Source of the DNA: Gossypium raimondii
Lineage: Eukaryota > Streptophyta > Magnoliopsida > Malvales > Malvaceae
DNA length: 64,000 nucleotides
NCBI RefSeq assembly: GCF_025698545.1
Contig: NC_068576.1
Coordinates: 54,720,094 to 54,784,093, forward strand
Reading direction: 5' to 3'
Shown here: one piece after another, positions 11,214 through 23,570 of the stretch
Position numbering within the stretch: the first letter of the stretch is position 1
Layout: each line of letters starts with the position of its first letter
The notes under the pieces: model-generated
The model's input: only the letters and a program-made list of their open reading frames with translations
What the model was told of the DNA's origin: nothing
The model's database searches: none
Made by a program: the position numbers and the translations under genes

Positions 11214-13766
11214 TGTGTATTTTGATACATTAGAAAGTTTTCCTTCTCTATTAAAAAGGCTATCTATTAAGGGAAGCACACTGAAATCTGAATATGTCCA
11301 AAAAATATACAAAGATAAATAGAGTGGAACGACAAAATCCAAGCCTAGCCCAAAGAAAACCATAAGCTCATGAAATGGGAAAGAACATCCAAACCAACGA
11401 GGGTTTAGGGTCGCTGCCAACTGAACAATTTACGGTGGAGGCCAATTTTGAGTTGTACTAAACAGAAAATTTACCTTGAATATTATAAATTTTAAGGATC
11501 TAAAAGACAATTTTCCTAAATCAAGCGGGGATTAAGCCCCTACCTGTCCCCTAACTTGGTGCTGCCCTTCCACCAAGAAAGCCATTTCCACGACAAAACA
11601 TCAAAAGTTGACATCACAGTTCCGTTATGTCCCGTCCGATCACGCAGAAGGTAGTAGGGTTAGTGCGAAATGTTAAAAGTCATCAATGTGACGGTCAAAA
11701 TTTAATATGGTGGTTAAGTGATAAAAAAAAATATTATTTTAATATGTTATGGGCAATTACGTAGAAATCAAATGATTTTATTTAATTGTAAACTATTATA
11801 AAATGTTATATGAAAATGGTAAAATTTAAGTAATTTTTATTATTATTCTTTTAACAGATTTAATAAATATATTAAATTATGGTACATCTTGTAGGTGAAA
11901 ATTTATGTAACAAATATATTTATAAAATAAATAAGATTTTAGTGTTTTATTTTTCTGGTACATAAATAAGATTTTGGTTGAAAGGGTAAAAATTAGGTAA
12001 AATATATCATTGTCATTAAATTATGAGTAAGCTTTTATTTTAGTTACTTAACTATACAAAGTTACAACTTAGTCACTAAAATTTTTAAAATTGTTTTTGG
12101 TCTCCTAATAATCAAGTGACACTTTTTAGTTGGTGTAATAATAATTTTAGTCCTCAAATTTTATATTTTACGTTAATTTAACCCTTGTTATAATAAAATT
12201 GTAAAAAACCCTCAAAGTAATTTAAAAATAAAATTTTTCTATATAAAAATTTTAGAAAATAAAATCTTAAAAATATTGTTGAAGAACTAATATATATATA
12301 TATATGGAAATATATAAAATATCATTCAATAGAATCCAATAACAAATTAAAAACAAAACAAAAAGTTAAATTATTACATGCTTCCTCGGTGTTTTTAAAA
12401 CCAAAATAGTAATATCTTCAAGTTCTCTACCCTTGAAGAATATCCAAAATTGATATTATAGAAACTTGTGAAATCGACTCTAATGTCATTTATCAATATA
12501 ATTCTTTTATTATATTTTAAGACAAAACTAAAATATAGTTTTTTCTTCTTCTCTCTTGTAAGTTTGAAAACCAAAATTGATAGACACTCTGTTTTGTATA
12601 TTTGCAACCATGAAATAACTTTTAAGAATGAATTTATCATATGTAACTACAAGTTTAAGATTACATAACTCGAGATTTGAACTTCAAACATGTTGGATCT
12701 AAGCAGCTTTTCATAATGTTGAAAAATATGGAAATCACGTATATAATAATAGTAATTACATGTTATTATTTACTATTATAAAAGATTAGTCAAAATTAAA
12801 AAGATATAATTTGATTAAGGTTTATTAGGCTTTAATTATTAAATATAGTATGGGTCAAATATGTCTAGATACTTTAGTAATTAATTTTAATTAGTGATGG
12901 ACTGATTAGAAATTATGGTTAATGTGCAAACATTATATATATTAGGGTTACGATCCCCAAATTACATATACGTAACTTTTTTAATATCCCGCATTTAAAA
13001 AAGAGAGAGTGACTTTCTCTGAATTACTTGTGTGCTAATTTAGAAGATCAAAATCATAATAAAATAAAGGTATAATCTTACATTCTTTTAACCAAACACG
13101 TTAACCCTACATTCCAGCCAAATGAATAAAACCAGGTAATCTCATATTCTACTCGTAATTTTATATTCCTAAAATCCTATTACAAAACATAATCTAATAT
13201 TTGGCGAACCAAACACTTCTGACACTAACCCATCAAGTATATTTTCTAGATTTTATATGAATTAAAATGATAAAAAAACTCAACTGAATTGAGAACCTAT
13301 TCAATTAAAAATGTTGTAGATGTAAATACATATGAGTGTAGCTTAGTTATAACTAGCTAGTATAAGTATTGCACTTTATTTTAGCCGGTGAAGATATTCA
13401 ATCACATTTGTTGGAGCCAATGATTGCATATACTGCCTTCTGGTTTTCCAATTTCCAGTTTTAGATTTTAAGCTTTAAATTTTATAAATAACTGTACGAA
13501 TAATGAAAATGCTCATTCAATTTGGTTTTTAGCGTGTTGTATTTACTACTTCATTAATTACTACCATAAATTCTCACGAGATAAATAAAAAGTTTGGGCA
13601 AAGAAATTGGCTTTTCCAACTTAAGGATTGCAGATAAGCAATCAATGTCGATTCATGAAGTCAAAGAACTCCCTAAATTTAAACTTCTTTTGGGACCCTC
13701 TCTTCATAATTTTGTCTAATCGTTTTAGCATTACTTGCTCGCACTTAAATTCCATCGGTCTTAATT

Positions 13767-14943
13767 GGGTTAATCATTTCTTTGTCCCTAAACTTGCACC
13801 CAATTTTTACTTTCGTATTTAAACTATTCTTTTATTACTTTAATACCTCAAGTTTTTAACCGTCAAGTAAGGTACTTCAGTTGTTACTACTGTTAAAAAA
13901 AAAAATGTCAAGCACGTTATCCCAATTATAAAAAAAATGAGTGCGCCACGTCACCCAATTTTCTTTTTTTTTCCCCGTTAAAATAAATGCAAAATATCAG
14001 AAAATTATAAAAAACATAAAAATTTAACACCTTTTACACAATAAAATTTAAAAAAAATTACAAAGATTATAAAAGAGTTCTAAAATGATCTTTTACACAA
14101 TATGTTTATGGTTGTCAAAACTCAAGAATTAAATTAAAATTGTACAAAATGTTTTGGGCTTTAACTTTACAGATTGTTTATGTTTATTTTTCAATCACTT
14201 TTAATTCTCATAATTTTCTTCAATTAACCTTATTCATTTGAGTTTAATTAATTTAAATGTAGACGCTTTTGAATTTGATTGATTTCAATATAAACCGTTG
14301 ACTATTTTTTACATTTAGCAAATTATTTGCCTTTTGAATTACATTTAGCATTTACTTTTAAGGTAAACCTGAAATTGATTTAAACAAACTTTCAACTTCA
14401 ATTATATATAAGAATAGTTTACTGTTATTTACTTTATAGAATTAAGATCATATTTTTTTTTAAATAAGTAACAAGCTTTGAGTAATGGTCTTTATGAGAA
14501 AATAAATTTAAAATAAAATTTCAAGGTTAATAAACATACTCTACATATATGCATGTTTATATTATTTTGTGTTTTTTCCTATATTTTTAATATTTTTCTT
14601 TTGAATTTTCAAATTTTTTTATATTTTATGTTTTCTAAAAGAAAATTATTTTTAATTATAGAAGAATATTATAAATTTTCTTAATTTTTAATTTTTTAGA
14701 TTTTTCAAGTTTTTTTGTTATTTTCTTGAATTTTTCCTTTTTTGCACTTATTTAAAAAAATTAAAAAATTGAGTTATGTGGTGCGCTCCTAGCGTGCCAT
14801 GTCATCTTTTTTATAAGGCAGTAACGGTTAGAGTAACATGCCTGACGTTTGGAAACTTCATGTATCAAACTGATAAAAAAAATTTATTTAGATACCAAAG
14901 TAATAATTGAGTGCAAGGTTTGAGGAAAATAGTACGTTAACCC
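13767..14943. mobile_element. Long-TIR non-autonomous element, Mutator-like
   Basis: The first 200 or so bases and the last 200 or so are imperfect inverted repeats. Both carry GGGTTAA ends, then CCTAAACTTGCACCCAATT on the left against CTCAAACCTTGCACTCAATT on the right in reverse complement. Further in come GTGCGCCAC against GCGCACCAC blocks. The flanking 9-mers GTCTTAATT (13758-13766) and GTTTTAATT (14944-14952) match at 8 of 9 positions. A 9-bp duplication with long terminal inverted repeats fits a Mutator-like element. The interior of about 750 bases is AT-rich with no transposase. Confidence 0.75.
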
Positions 14944-14992
14944 GTTTTAATTTATTGGTGATGAAAATTTGGAAAAAAGAATTGTAAAAAAC

Positions 14993-15370
14993 TAATGATT
15001 AGTCGATAAATGTATCATGGATGTCCTTGTACTAGGAGTCCAATTGTATTGTATCCTTCTATTCAAAAAATGAACAAATTAATCCTTGTATGTTAGATTA
15101 ATAAGCAAACTGGTCCTTCTATTAAAAATCGGCCCATGTATGTTAGCATGAGATACACGTGGCATGCCAAGTGCAACTGTCTAATTATTTCGTTAATTAC
15201 GGTAGTTTTTAACAGTAAAAATGGTGAAATTTTCAACAAAACTAAATAGTTTGATCTCAAATTTAACATACAGGGACTAATCTTTTTATTTATTGAGTAA
15301 AAAAAATAAAATGCCTTTCAACTCCTCATACAAGGACCTTTATAATACTTTTACCATAACTAATCTATTG
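14993..15370. mobile_element. Small inverted-repeat element (MITE)
   Basis: The left end (GATTAGTCGATAAATGTATC..GTCCTTGTACTAGGAG) pairs with the right end (GATTAGTTATGG..GGTCCTTGTATGAGGAG in reverse complement). Inner blocks such as TAATCCTTGTATGTTAGATT and TTAGTCCCTGTATGTTAAATT also pair. The element is about 380 bases, carries no gene and has no clear target duplication. Confidence 0.65.
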
Positions 15371-16602
15371 GATATTATTTCACATAGTTTCTTTTCTCTA
15401 ATATACAACTAATTAAGGAAATATACATTCATTTAAAGAAAATTGCAAAGAATATAACACACGTAGCGTATGTATTTCTTAGTAAGGAAAAAGGGAATAC
15501 CATTTATGTCATTAAAAACCATTTAAAGTTGCCATTTATAGTGAAAAGATGGAGCAGCAAACTAATGATAATTGTAAATGCAAATGCTCCTAAATGATTT
15601 CGCAATAATTGTGATTAACTCTCACTACTAATCTCATTTATATTTTAAAAAATTAGATTAGGAGGGAGTGGCAACGACGTACCAAGTTAACCTTGTTGAA
15701 AGCATGTGACTAATTTGATATATTTATAGATATACACCTATATGTATGTATCCATGTTATAATGAACAAATGACGGTTTCCCTCTCAGCATCGATCATCA
15801 AGTGGATCAGTTTTAATGAAATTAGTCAGCATTTTATACCATATCATTATCTCATATATAAACTTTACGTATCTTATTTAAGTAGTGATTAAAATTTTGT
15901 TAGGCACTTGTTTGATACGGATTAAATCTTTAATATTGTATTAAATAAAAAGAATTTGTTAAATTCAAATTCATTATAAATGTTGTTTTTTATTATTTAA
16001 TGAGTATTTTTAAAAATTTCAAAATGTAACACCCTACTAATTTAGCAGAAAAATTGTATTAATAATTACACTTGAATTTAAAAATCTAAAAATTATAATG
16101 ATTGAATATATTCTTGATAAGCTATAGTACGCTGGGTGAGATAATATATGGTATCTTTCAAATCTAATAATCTTCCTTAAACCACCTGATACAATGTTTG
16201 ACCAACACACTTCCCCAATGTAAATATTGTGATGCAACCAAGTGGATATAATTATTTGTGTTTTTTCTTTGGCGTGTGAGACCCATGAAACACATGTGCC
16301 CCAACCCCATAAAGTCACCACTAACCTATTAATTAATCAGTGTATTATCAGGATAGTTAACGAATCAAGGGAAAAAAAACATATTTAATCTCTATTCCCT
16401 GTAATAATAATCCTTCATATATGGTGAGATGATTGGTTTATTGATCCATAACATCGTTTTTTTTTTCTGAGTGTAACAACGCTTTCCCATCTCAGAGTTC
16501 TTCACCCTTTTTTATGCAAATACATACATATACATATATACATAGTCATACATACCTATATACTCGGCCAGTCCTTTTATATGATATTGACATTTAGTTT
16601 TA

Positions 16603-17944
16603 TTATACCGATAGATGGCATAAAGGGTCTGATGTTGATGAGGGTGACGGTGACGACGACTTGGTCAAGCTCCATAGATCATTCTCGTCTCTGTATACGT
16701 TGGAGTTTTGATTTGATCTGAGCAAATTTAAGTGCGATAGTTGAACATCATCATCGTGACAAAGACTGAAAGCAGCATTAGGGTCATTAAAACACCATAG
16801 TTGCTTGCTAGTTTCTTGTTGACCATTTAGCTGGGATGCGACAAGTCGGTCCAAGGTGACCCAATCATTAACGCCATTGTTGGACTCACAAACACCAGCA
16901 GTGCCTCGTTGGTTGATCGAAGATGGTTCAGTTTCAGTCAGCATATCGTCGATGGAGTGGTAACAACAAGGCTTGATGAAGCTTCTATCTTGATCAAAGA
17001 GTGTTGGGCTTTCCAACCTGGGCAGATGCATGAACCTTTCATGTACCCCGTTGTTGGTGTTGGGGATATCAACGTTGTTGTTGCTCAATGAACCATTCTC
17101 CATCTTACAACAAGTCCTTCCCATATGAAAAAGAATTTGATCTAGAACCCCATCGTTGCATGAACCAAGCATCTTCCCCTTTGAATCCAGACAAGTTGAG
17201 GAAGAGCTTTTAGGACTTTCTAGGGTTTTCTGATAATTCTTCTTTCTAAATACACGACAAACCACCCAACCTTCTTCAGGCACTGAATCTCCAATGCCAT
17301 TTGATGCCTGAACCCATTCAATAATTTCATATAAGCAAAAACAGATTCAACACAGAGGAATATTGCTCCAATATTACATACATGCATACTTACAGTAGCG
17401 TCAAGGGTACTAGTACTGTTATGATCGAGCCTGTACTCATGCATAATCCAATCAGATTTTTGTCCATGTGGAGCTCTTCCTTTATAAAAAACCAATGTCT
17501 TTCTCAATCCAATCCTTTTTAAACCGCTATAAATAATCTTATCACGCCCAGTTGCTTTCCAGAACCCGGCAGCCGTTGCACGATTAGTTCGGGTCCCCGT
17601 AGGATACTTTTTGTCCTTGTGGCTGAAGAAGTACCAATCATTCTGTGGGGTGGATCCTATTTTGCACTTCTCTGCATAATTAACCCACAAAGAAAATGAA
17701 AAAAATGGGTTTGTTTTGTTTTAATATGGTAATGGCAGTACTAATACAGTAATACTATACCTTGTATTTCCCATGGCTCAAGTTTGTTGAGATCAACTTC
17801 TCGAATAACATCAAGGTCTATCTTTTGGAAAGCCACTTTCTTTCTGAGATAATAGTGAAGAAGCTCCTCTTCTGTAGGATGAAATCTGAAACCAGGAGGG
17901 ACCCGAAACTGCCCATTTATGGATAGATTCATATCTTCTGACAT
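16603..17944 (-). CDS. SND1: NAC transcription factor, SND1/NST3 type secondary-wall master switch
   Basis: SND1/NST3 proteins switch on the secondary-wall programme (cellulose, xylan and lignin genes through MYB46/83) in fibres. In cotton, relatives are linked to fibre wall thickening. Exons are 17944-17761, 17671-17394 and 17307-16603, encoding 388 residues with the two usual NAC introns. The NAC domain covers about residues 16-178: [20 protein letters not shown], then [30 protein letters not shown] and [11 protein letters not shown]. The start [12 protein letters not shown], the [15 protein letters not shown] block and the extreme C-terminus DPLCHLSV match Arabidopsis SND1/NST3 more closely than NST1. 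The C-terminal activation region holds the [14 protein letters not shown] motif. I start at the ATG at 17944 because it aligns with SND1 starts. Upstream are a CT-rich leader and a TATA box. Confidence 0.94.
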
Positions 17945-18127
17945 TGTATCTGATCTCTGCAATTTTCAGGAAAGAAAGGTGGGTATATATCCTTGCAGGT
18001 ATATATATAATACAAAAAAGTCTTAGCAAAAATGAAATGAGCTAAGAGAAAGAGAACGAAGAAGAGTGATAACAAAGGCGAGAGAGAGAGAGAGGGTGTT
18101 TCGTAAAGGGTAATGCAGTCATGATAA

Positions 18128-18133
18128 TTTATA
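18128..18133 (-). promoter_or_regulatory. Putative TATA box of the NAC gene
   Basis: TATAAA on the minus strand lies 184 bases upstream of the ATG. Between them, at about 18078-18095, is a GA run that reads as a CT-rich leader on the minus strand, typical of plant 5' UTRs. Another TATA-like stretch near 18000-18010 is too close to the ATG to be the main one. Confidence 0.45.
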
Positions 18134-21100
18134 ATGGTGGTAGGGCAGGGCATAAATGGACCAAAAAATGCATGAAAAAGATAAAAGCATTGGTTTTCAT
18201 GGCCCAGTGTGTACTTAAACGTGGGGTCTATGCGCTAGCGAAGAGCCAACCACCTAAAACTAGGGCTAAATTATGCTATTTGTCCCCGTACTATACATAT
18301 GATGTTGATTTATTTCATTTCTTTTAATTTGGTTACTTTCAATTTTTGCATTTTTTAAATTTTAAAATTTTAGTCTAAACCAAATGCTAAATATTAAGTT
18401 CATTAAGCTTTGTTATTTTTAAAATTTGATACGACAAAAATATTATCATATATATAATATCATATCAACTTATTATTTTCACATGTTAGAGAACTTAAAC
18501 TAAATATATAATTCTACGTATGATACAAGATTAATAGAGTCAAGACTAAGATATCAAAATTAAAAAAGCACATGAACTAAAATTGACTGAATCGAAAAGT
18601 ATAGGATTAAATTTTAAAATTTGAAAACTATAACGACTAAAATTGATAATTGGAAATGTACAAATACTACAACTTAGACAAAGTAGAAGATCTAATCCCA
18701 AAATTTGACCTTAAAACTAGACACCCTTTTTAAGAGAAAACATAGAAAGAAAGAAATTAAAATGAGTCGAATAATGTAAAAGGGAAGTAGGTCCAGCTAG
18801 TAATGTAAACAATAAAAAAAGAAAAAAAAAGTGGGTCCATAAGAAAATATGCGACAGCCATCTCAAACGATGACCCTCGACCTTAATATGATCCATTTGA
18901 AATAAACCAGCACTTTTTCGATGATCACTCTTTTATTGTATAAATCATCACTCCTCAACGACAATTGAGCAGGTGCGGAAGACATAGATACTAATGGCGT
19001 AGTGGTGATGTATGCAGGCTTTTCATTGACGTAGGCTTTGCACTTTATTATCATCTATAAAATTACAATGACGTCGTGGAACAATGTATGTATGCATGTA
19101 TGGTCCTATTGATGGATTAATATAGGTTTCGTTTGTAATCTAATAAATAATATTTGAAGGGCGTTATTTATGGTTTATCCTATCTACCTTATCTACATGT
19201 TAACTATGATGACATATTTGAAGAGACTATTCACTATTGCCTATATAGGCTATAGGCAATCCATCCAAACTGTCAATCAAGTGCATTTTATTGTTGGTTT
19301 ATCTTTTACCTTGTTTTGATAATGGGAATCGTAGTACATATTGGGTTACAAGTCAAGAGGGAAGGGGGGGGGGGTGTCTAAGCCATAACCATATGATGAT
19401 CGTTAATCGTCTTAAATTCTATGGCAGTAATCATGAAGTTTGTGTGGAAATTGACGGAGCAACCACTTTTTTATACTAACCTTAAAACTGGACATTTCAT
19501 CTCTTTTTATCACCTTCCTGTAGTTGTAGGTCGGACAATATGATAATGTGGTTGAATTTTGAGATTATAATCTAAGCTTACACATTCTACTACATAACTA
19601 TATTCCGTTTATATGAATATCCTTTTGTTTCGTGTGACGTCTATTCTGATGCCAGCGGCACGTTAACATTTATCTATTTATATAAATATTAATTTAGACT
19701 GAAACTCATAAATCAAGAAGGGGAGAATGAATAGGATTTGTTTGATTTTAAAACTATTTAATATTTTTAAAAGTCTTACTCTTAAATTTTTAAATTAAAT
19801 ATTAATTTTACTGACACGATGACAGTGACTGTCTTCGACTTAGTTGTTGGTCGCAATTTCTTTTACAATATTTTTTAAATTTTCTTTTATTTTTAATTTT
19901 TGTCTACACTGTCGTAATTTTTGTTTTGTCCCTATTTTTTTTCTAGAAGTAGTGGTGGTTTTAGTTTTTAGTTTCTAGTGGTGTTCTAGCCCATATATGA
20001 GATTTGTCAAGGGTGCCACCAGACTTATTGGGAAACTTTCTCATAAAGTTTTATCCTAATGGAGCACAGTAATCATGATGTTCAAAAAATTGGAATATGA
20101 GATGAGGAAGAGGAGGACAATAGGTTATTTGAGACTTGACATTTTGTGTATCTATGATGTGATAAGTCTTTTGGGGCTTTTGGCAACAGTTTATTGGTTC
20201 ACCAAAGTTCATTCTTAGGGTAGTTTGATAATGGTGGGGCTAGGACGCGACTTTTAGCGGTTCAATTAAGGTGATGCAGTTTTGGTTTGCTTCTAAATTC
20301 TTCTAATGTTGTAGTTGTTGTTAATTTATCTTTCTCCTCTTTTGGGATTATTCTGCAGACATGGCACTTATGCATCAATTTGTACTGTCATATTTATTGT
20401 TTATGCTATGGTCATATCTTTATATTTTTATTGTTCATTGTTCTCATTAATAATAGTATTTTATTAAAAAAAAACATAGTTATTTTGCTTTACTAATGAT
20501 AAGTTTAACTTCTCAATTATTTGTGATATTTCTCCTATTAAATTATGACATTTATGTTCTTAATTATATTATTTATACTTTTTTATTATAGATTTAGGGA
20601 ATAATTTGAGAAAATGAGCTTAATGTTTATTTTTGGCAAGTCTTTGAGGTTTAGACTTTTAACACAGTGCAATTTCGGTATTTTGATCATGACTTGAGCT
20701 ACAAACCTCCATTTTGGGCTCATAATATACTGATTCTAAGTGAAATGAAAGATCTAACTAAATTTATTTCACAACTCAAGCCCAAAAGCGTGAAAAAGTC
20801 ACACAAAAACGGCTTGAAAGTTTGACGCAAGAATTCCTACTAAACCTAGAAAAACTATGCTTTATATTCAATGACACTTTTGTATTTTCTCCATTATACT
20901 ATTTTTACACTATAAATTAACACTATTAGGGGGGCAGAGACATCTCCGCCCTCAAATTTATTTTGATTTTGCGTTTTATTTTCTTTATGGCTTACTAAAT
21001 TCTTCTTTTCCAGTGAAGTAATATTTGAATTAGTTTGATTCTACAAGTTTGTGAGGTTGAATTGCTTCTAGTCTTTCTTTGCTCTTTAGTATTTGCATGT

Positions 21101-21815
21101 CTTCTAGTGTAGATACAATTGTTCAAGTTTGTTAAATATTAGGCCGGTATTTGATAGCTTAGAATAATTACTTTGTCAATTAGATAATTAGTTGATCAAT
21201 TGATTTCTAATATTTATGTCGAGTGCATGATTATTTGTGCAACGTGGGAAATTTGATCTAACTTGATAGACTCTTATTGTACATTTGTTGGTTAGAATTG
21301 AGTCTATTTTGTTCTTAAGGCTGTTAAGAAATTAAATTCCTAAGCGATCAGTATAAGATTGTTTGTCAATAAGGGAAGTAATTAATGATGATTATATTGA
21401 TTATTGAGAAGGTAAGAAGAGATTAAGTTACTAGGTCATCACTAGTAACTATAATCAATTTATTAAAAAATATTGAATTTCATCTTTACATCAATGATCA
21501 AACCTTTGTTTGTTTTTTCCCAAAATTTTAATTATTGCTTTCTTTGTCTTTGTTTTTTGTTTCCAAATCTTAATTTTAATTTTTAAAGTTTTTCTTAAAA
21601 TAAAACCCATTCTTTATTTTATTTGTTTTAGTAGAGGAAATAACATTAATTTGAAATTTTAAAGATATTATTTTTGACGGCTTCGACCACGTACAACTAA
21701 TTTGTTCTAATCCCTTTCTTGCTTTTGAAAAGGAAAATGCCATTTATTTATAGAAAAAATATTATATTAATAATAAATTAGTGGCACTTTATTGCAACCT
21801 AAACCCAAAGAAGAA
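18134..21815. other. Intergenic region upstream of the NAC gene; mostly old repeat DNA
   Basis: The first 1-2 kb beyond the NAC start should contain its promoter. At about 18265-18725 there is weak inverted symmetry with repeated 'TTTTAGTC..' phrases, possibly an old MITE. From about 19800 to 21700 the sequence is less AT-rich in places and looks like a decayed retroelement, but I could not assign a family or find a coding domain. A run of nine G lies at about 19366-19374. No gene is supported. Confidence 0.4.
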
Positions 21816-21819
21816 CATA

Positions 21820-23035
21820 TAAAATAACTATTAATAATATTTTTTAATACCTGAATTTAGTGCTGTAATAAATTTTTATTATGAAATAATAATATTTATT
21901 TTTATTTTCAACTATAGAGTATGGTGTTGTAATAATATTTTTTTATTTTTCAGAATAATTATAATAATTCATATTTACTTTATTTCATTTTCGAGTCATT
22001 TGAGTTTGGGTATGATGATGCAATAAATTTTTTAAATTTTTTGGAATAATTATAATAATGATTATTTATTATATTCCATTTTTGGGGCCTTTGGGCTAGA
22101 GTCCGATGCTGTAATAATATTTTTATTATTTTTTAGAATAGCTATCATAATTAGTATATATTTTATTTCATTTCCGGAGTACTTGTGCCAGAGCCTGGTG
22201 CTGCAATATTATAATTATTATTTTTTGAAAATAGTTACAATAATTAGTATTTATTTTATTTCATTTTCGGGCAATTTGACTTGTGTCTGGTGGTGCAATA
22301 TTTTTATTTTATTTTATGGAATAATTATAGTAATTATTTTATTTTATTTTATTTTCAGGGCATTTGGGTTTGAGTCAGTGAAGCAATAATATTTTTTAAT
22401 TTTTTTGGAGTAATTATAACAATTAGAATTTATTTTATTTCATTTTCGACACTTACATTTAAGTACGAGGATTCAATAATTTTTATTTTTGGAATAATTA
22501 TAATAAATATTTATTTTATTTAATTTCTAGGGCACTTGGGCTTGAGTTAGGTGGTGCAATAAATTTTGTTATTTTCTAGAATAATTATTATTTATTCTAT
22601 TTCATTTTCGGGCACTTGAACTTGAGTTTGGTGTTGCAATAATTTTTCATTTTTCGAACAATTATTAGTTATTTTATTTCATTTCCAAACACTTAGGCTA
22701 GAGTCTCGTACTAAAATAAATTTTTTGAAATAACTATAATAACTATTATTTTATTTTATTTCATTTTCGTGTATTTGGGCTAGAGTCTAGTGTTAGAATA
22801 ATATTTTTTATTTTCTGAAAGAATTATAATTATTATAATTATTTTATTTCATTTTCAGGGCATTAGGCTTGAGTTTGGTGATGCAATAAATATTTTTTTA
22901 TTTTTGAAATAATTATAATAATTATTTATTTTATTTCATTTTTTGAATATTTGGGCTGCTACAATAATTTTTTATTTTCTTGAATAATTATAATTTATTT
23001 TATTTTATTTTTGTGCTTGAGTCTTAAATTAGTAT
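21820..23035. repeat. AT-rich minisatellite, about 14 degenerate units of 75-95 bases
   Basis: A unit of the form TTTATTTCATTTTCGGGCA(C/T)TTGGGCTTGAGTCTGGTGATGCAATAA, followed by a T-rich spacer and GAATAATTATAATAATTA, repeats head to tail. Clear TTCATTTTCGGGC-type cores occur near 21985, 22072, 22167, 22260, 22350, 22440, 22525, 22603, 22678, 22765, 22848 and 22937. Units are diverged and vary in length. The array ends a few hundred bases before the PHD-finger gene. Confidence 0.85.
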
Positions 23036-23570
23036 GATTTATTTGACAAGGATTAATTTGCTAATATTAAAATTGAGAGTAGAATGAGGGCTTTTCACAG
23101 TTTTTGTAACATAATTTCAGTCGCAAATCCGCTAAGTCAGGGGTGAATGGGCTCGGGCCACTAATCGGAAAAGGGCTTGGATATTTTGAAGCCGAGCCGA
23201 AGAGAAAAGAATGAGAAAAAAAAGAGGCGGACGCCAAAAGATTTCATAGTTGTAGTTTTTTTCATATTTTTTTCCCTTTTAGTTCCGGTCCGTCCCTGCG
23301 CAAGGAACAAAGCCATTCTCGTCTACCCCTGCGAACGCCGAGAAAGTCCCTCAAACCATCGCATCAGCAAAGGGTTTTAATGTTTCCAGGTACTCATTCT
23401 TCAATTTCAACTCAATTTCGGCAAAAAAGGTAGCGCAAAAGATGTTAAATTAGCCCAACAGTTTTAGTTCAATGTGAATTGGGGGTGGTTAGGATAGGAA
23501 TTTAGGATTTTTTTTTTTAGGTTAGGTCTTTTTGATTAATTTTTTCTAATTAGGGTTTAGGATAACAAGT
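23036..23570 (+). promoter_or_regulatory. Promoter and 5' UTR of the PHD-finger gene
   Basis: From about 23100 the sequence becomes more GC-rich and purine-rich, as expected for a promoter and leader. A possible leader intron runs from the GT after TTTCCAG (about 23390) to the AG before GGTTTAGG (about 23553). Splicing here is a suggestion only. Short open frames before the ATG at 23571 do not look coding. Confidence 0.35.

Larger units (their letters stand above)
9838..16602. other. AT-rich intergenic region rich in inverted-repeat elements
   Basis: There is no supportable gene in this stretch of about 6.8 kb. Inverted-repeat elements at 10713-11213, 13767-14943 and about 14993-15370 are listed separately. 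Fragments near 12000-12200, with phrases like TTAGTTACTTAACTATA and TTAGTCACTAAA, look like the end of another old element and resemble 49645-49740. The part next to 16603 should be the 3' UTR of the NAC gene. All other open frames are short, low-complexity and unlike known proteins. Confidence 0.5.

Noticed and set aside
16037-16321. Minus-strand frame of 94 codons downstream of the NAC gene
   Set aside because: The sequence is AT-rich with no recognisable domain, and it contains no codon pattern typical of the neighbouring genes.
18265-18725. Possible MITE upstream of the NAC gene
   Set aside because: The inverted similarity is too weak by eye to define ends or a target duplication, so it is mentioned only as a possibility.
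18863-19054. Minus-strand frame upstream of the NAC gene
   Set aside because: Short, with no similarity I recognise and no promoter or splice evidence.
23177-23380. Frame of 67 codons before the PHD gene
   Set aside because: It has no ATG at its start and lies in the purine-rich promoter/leader. It is most likely chance.
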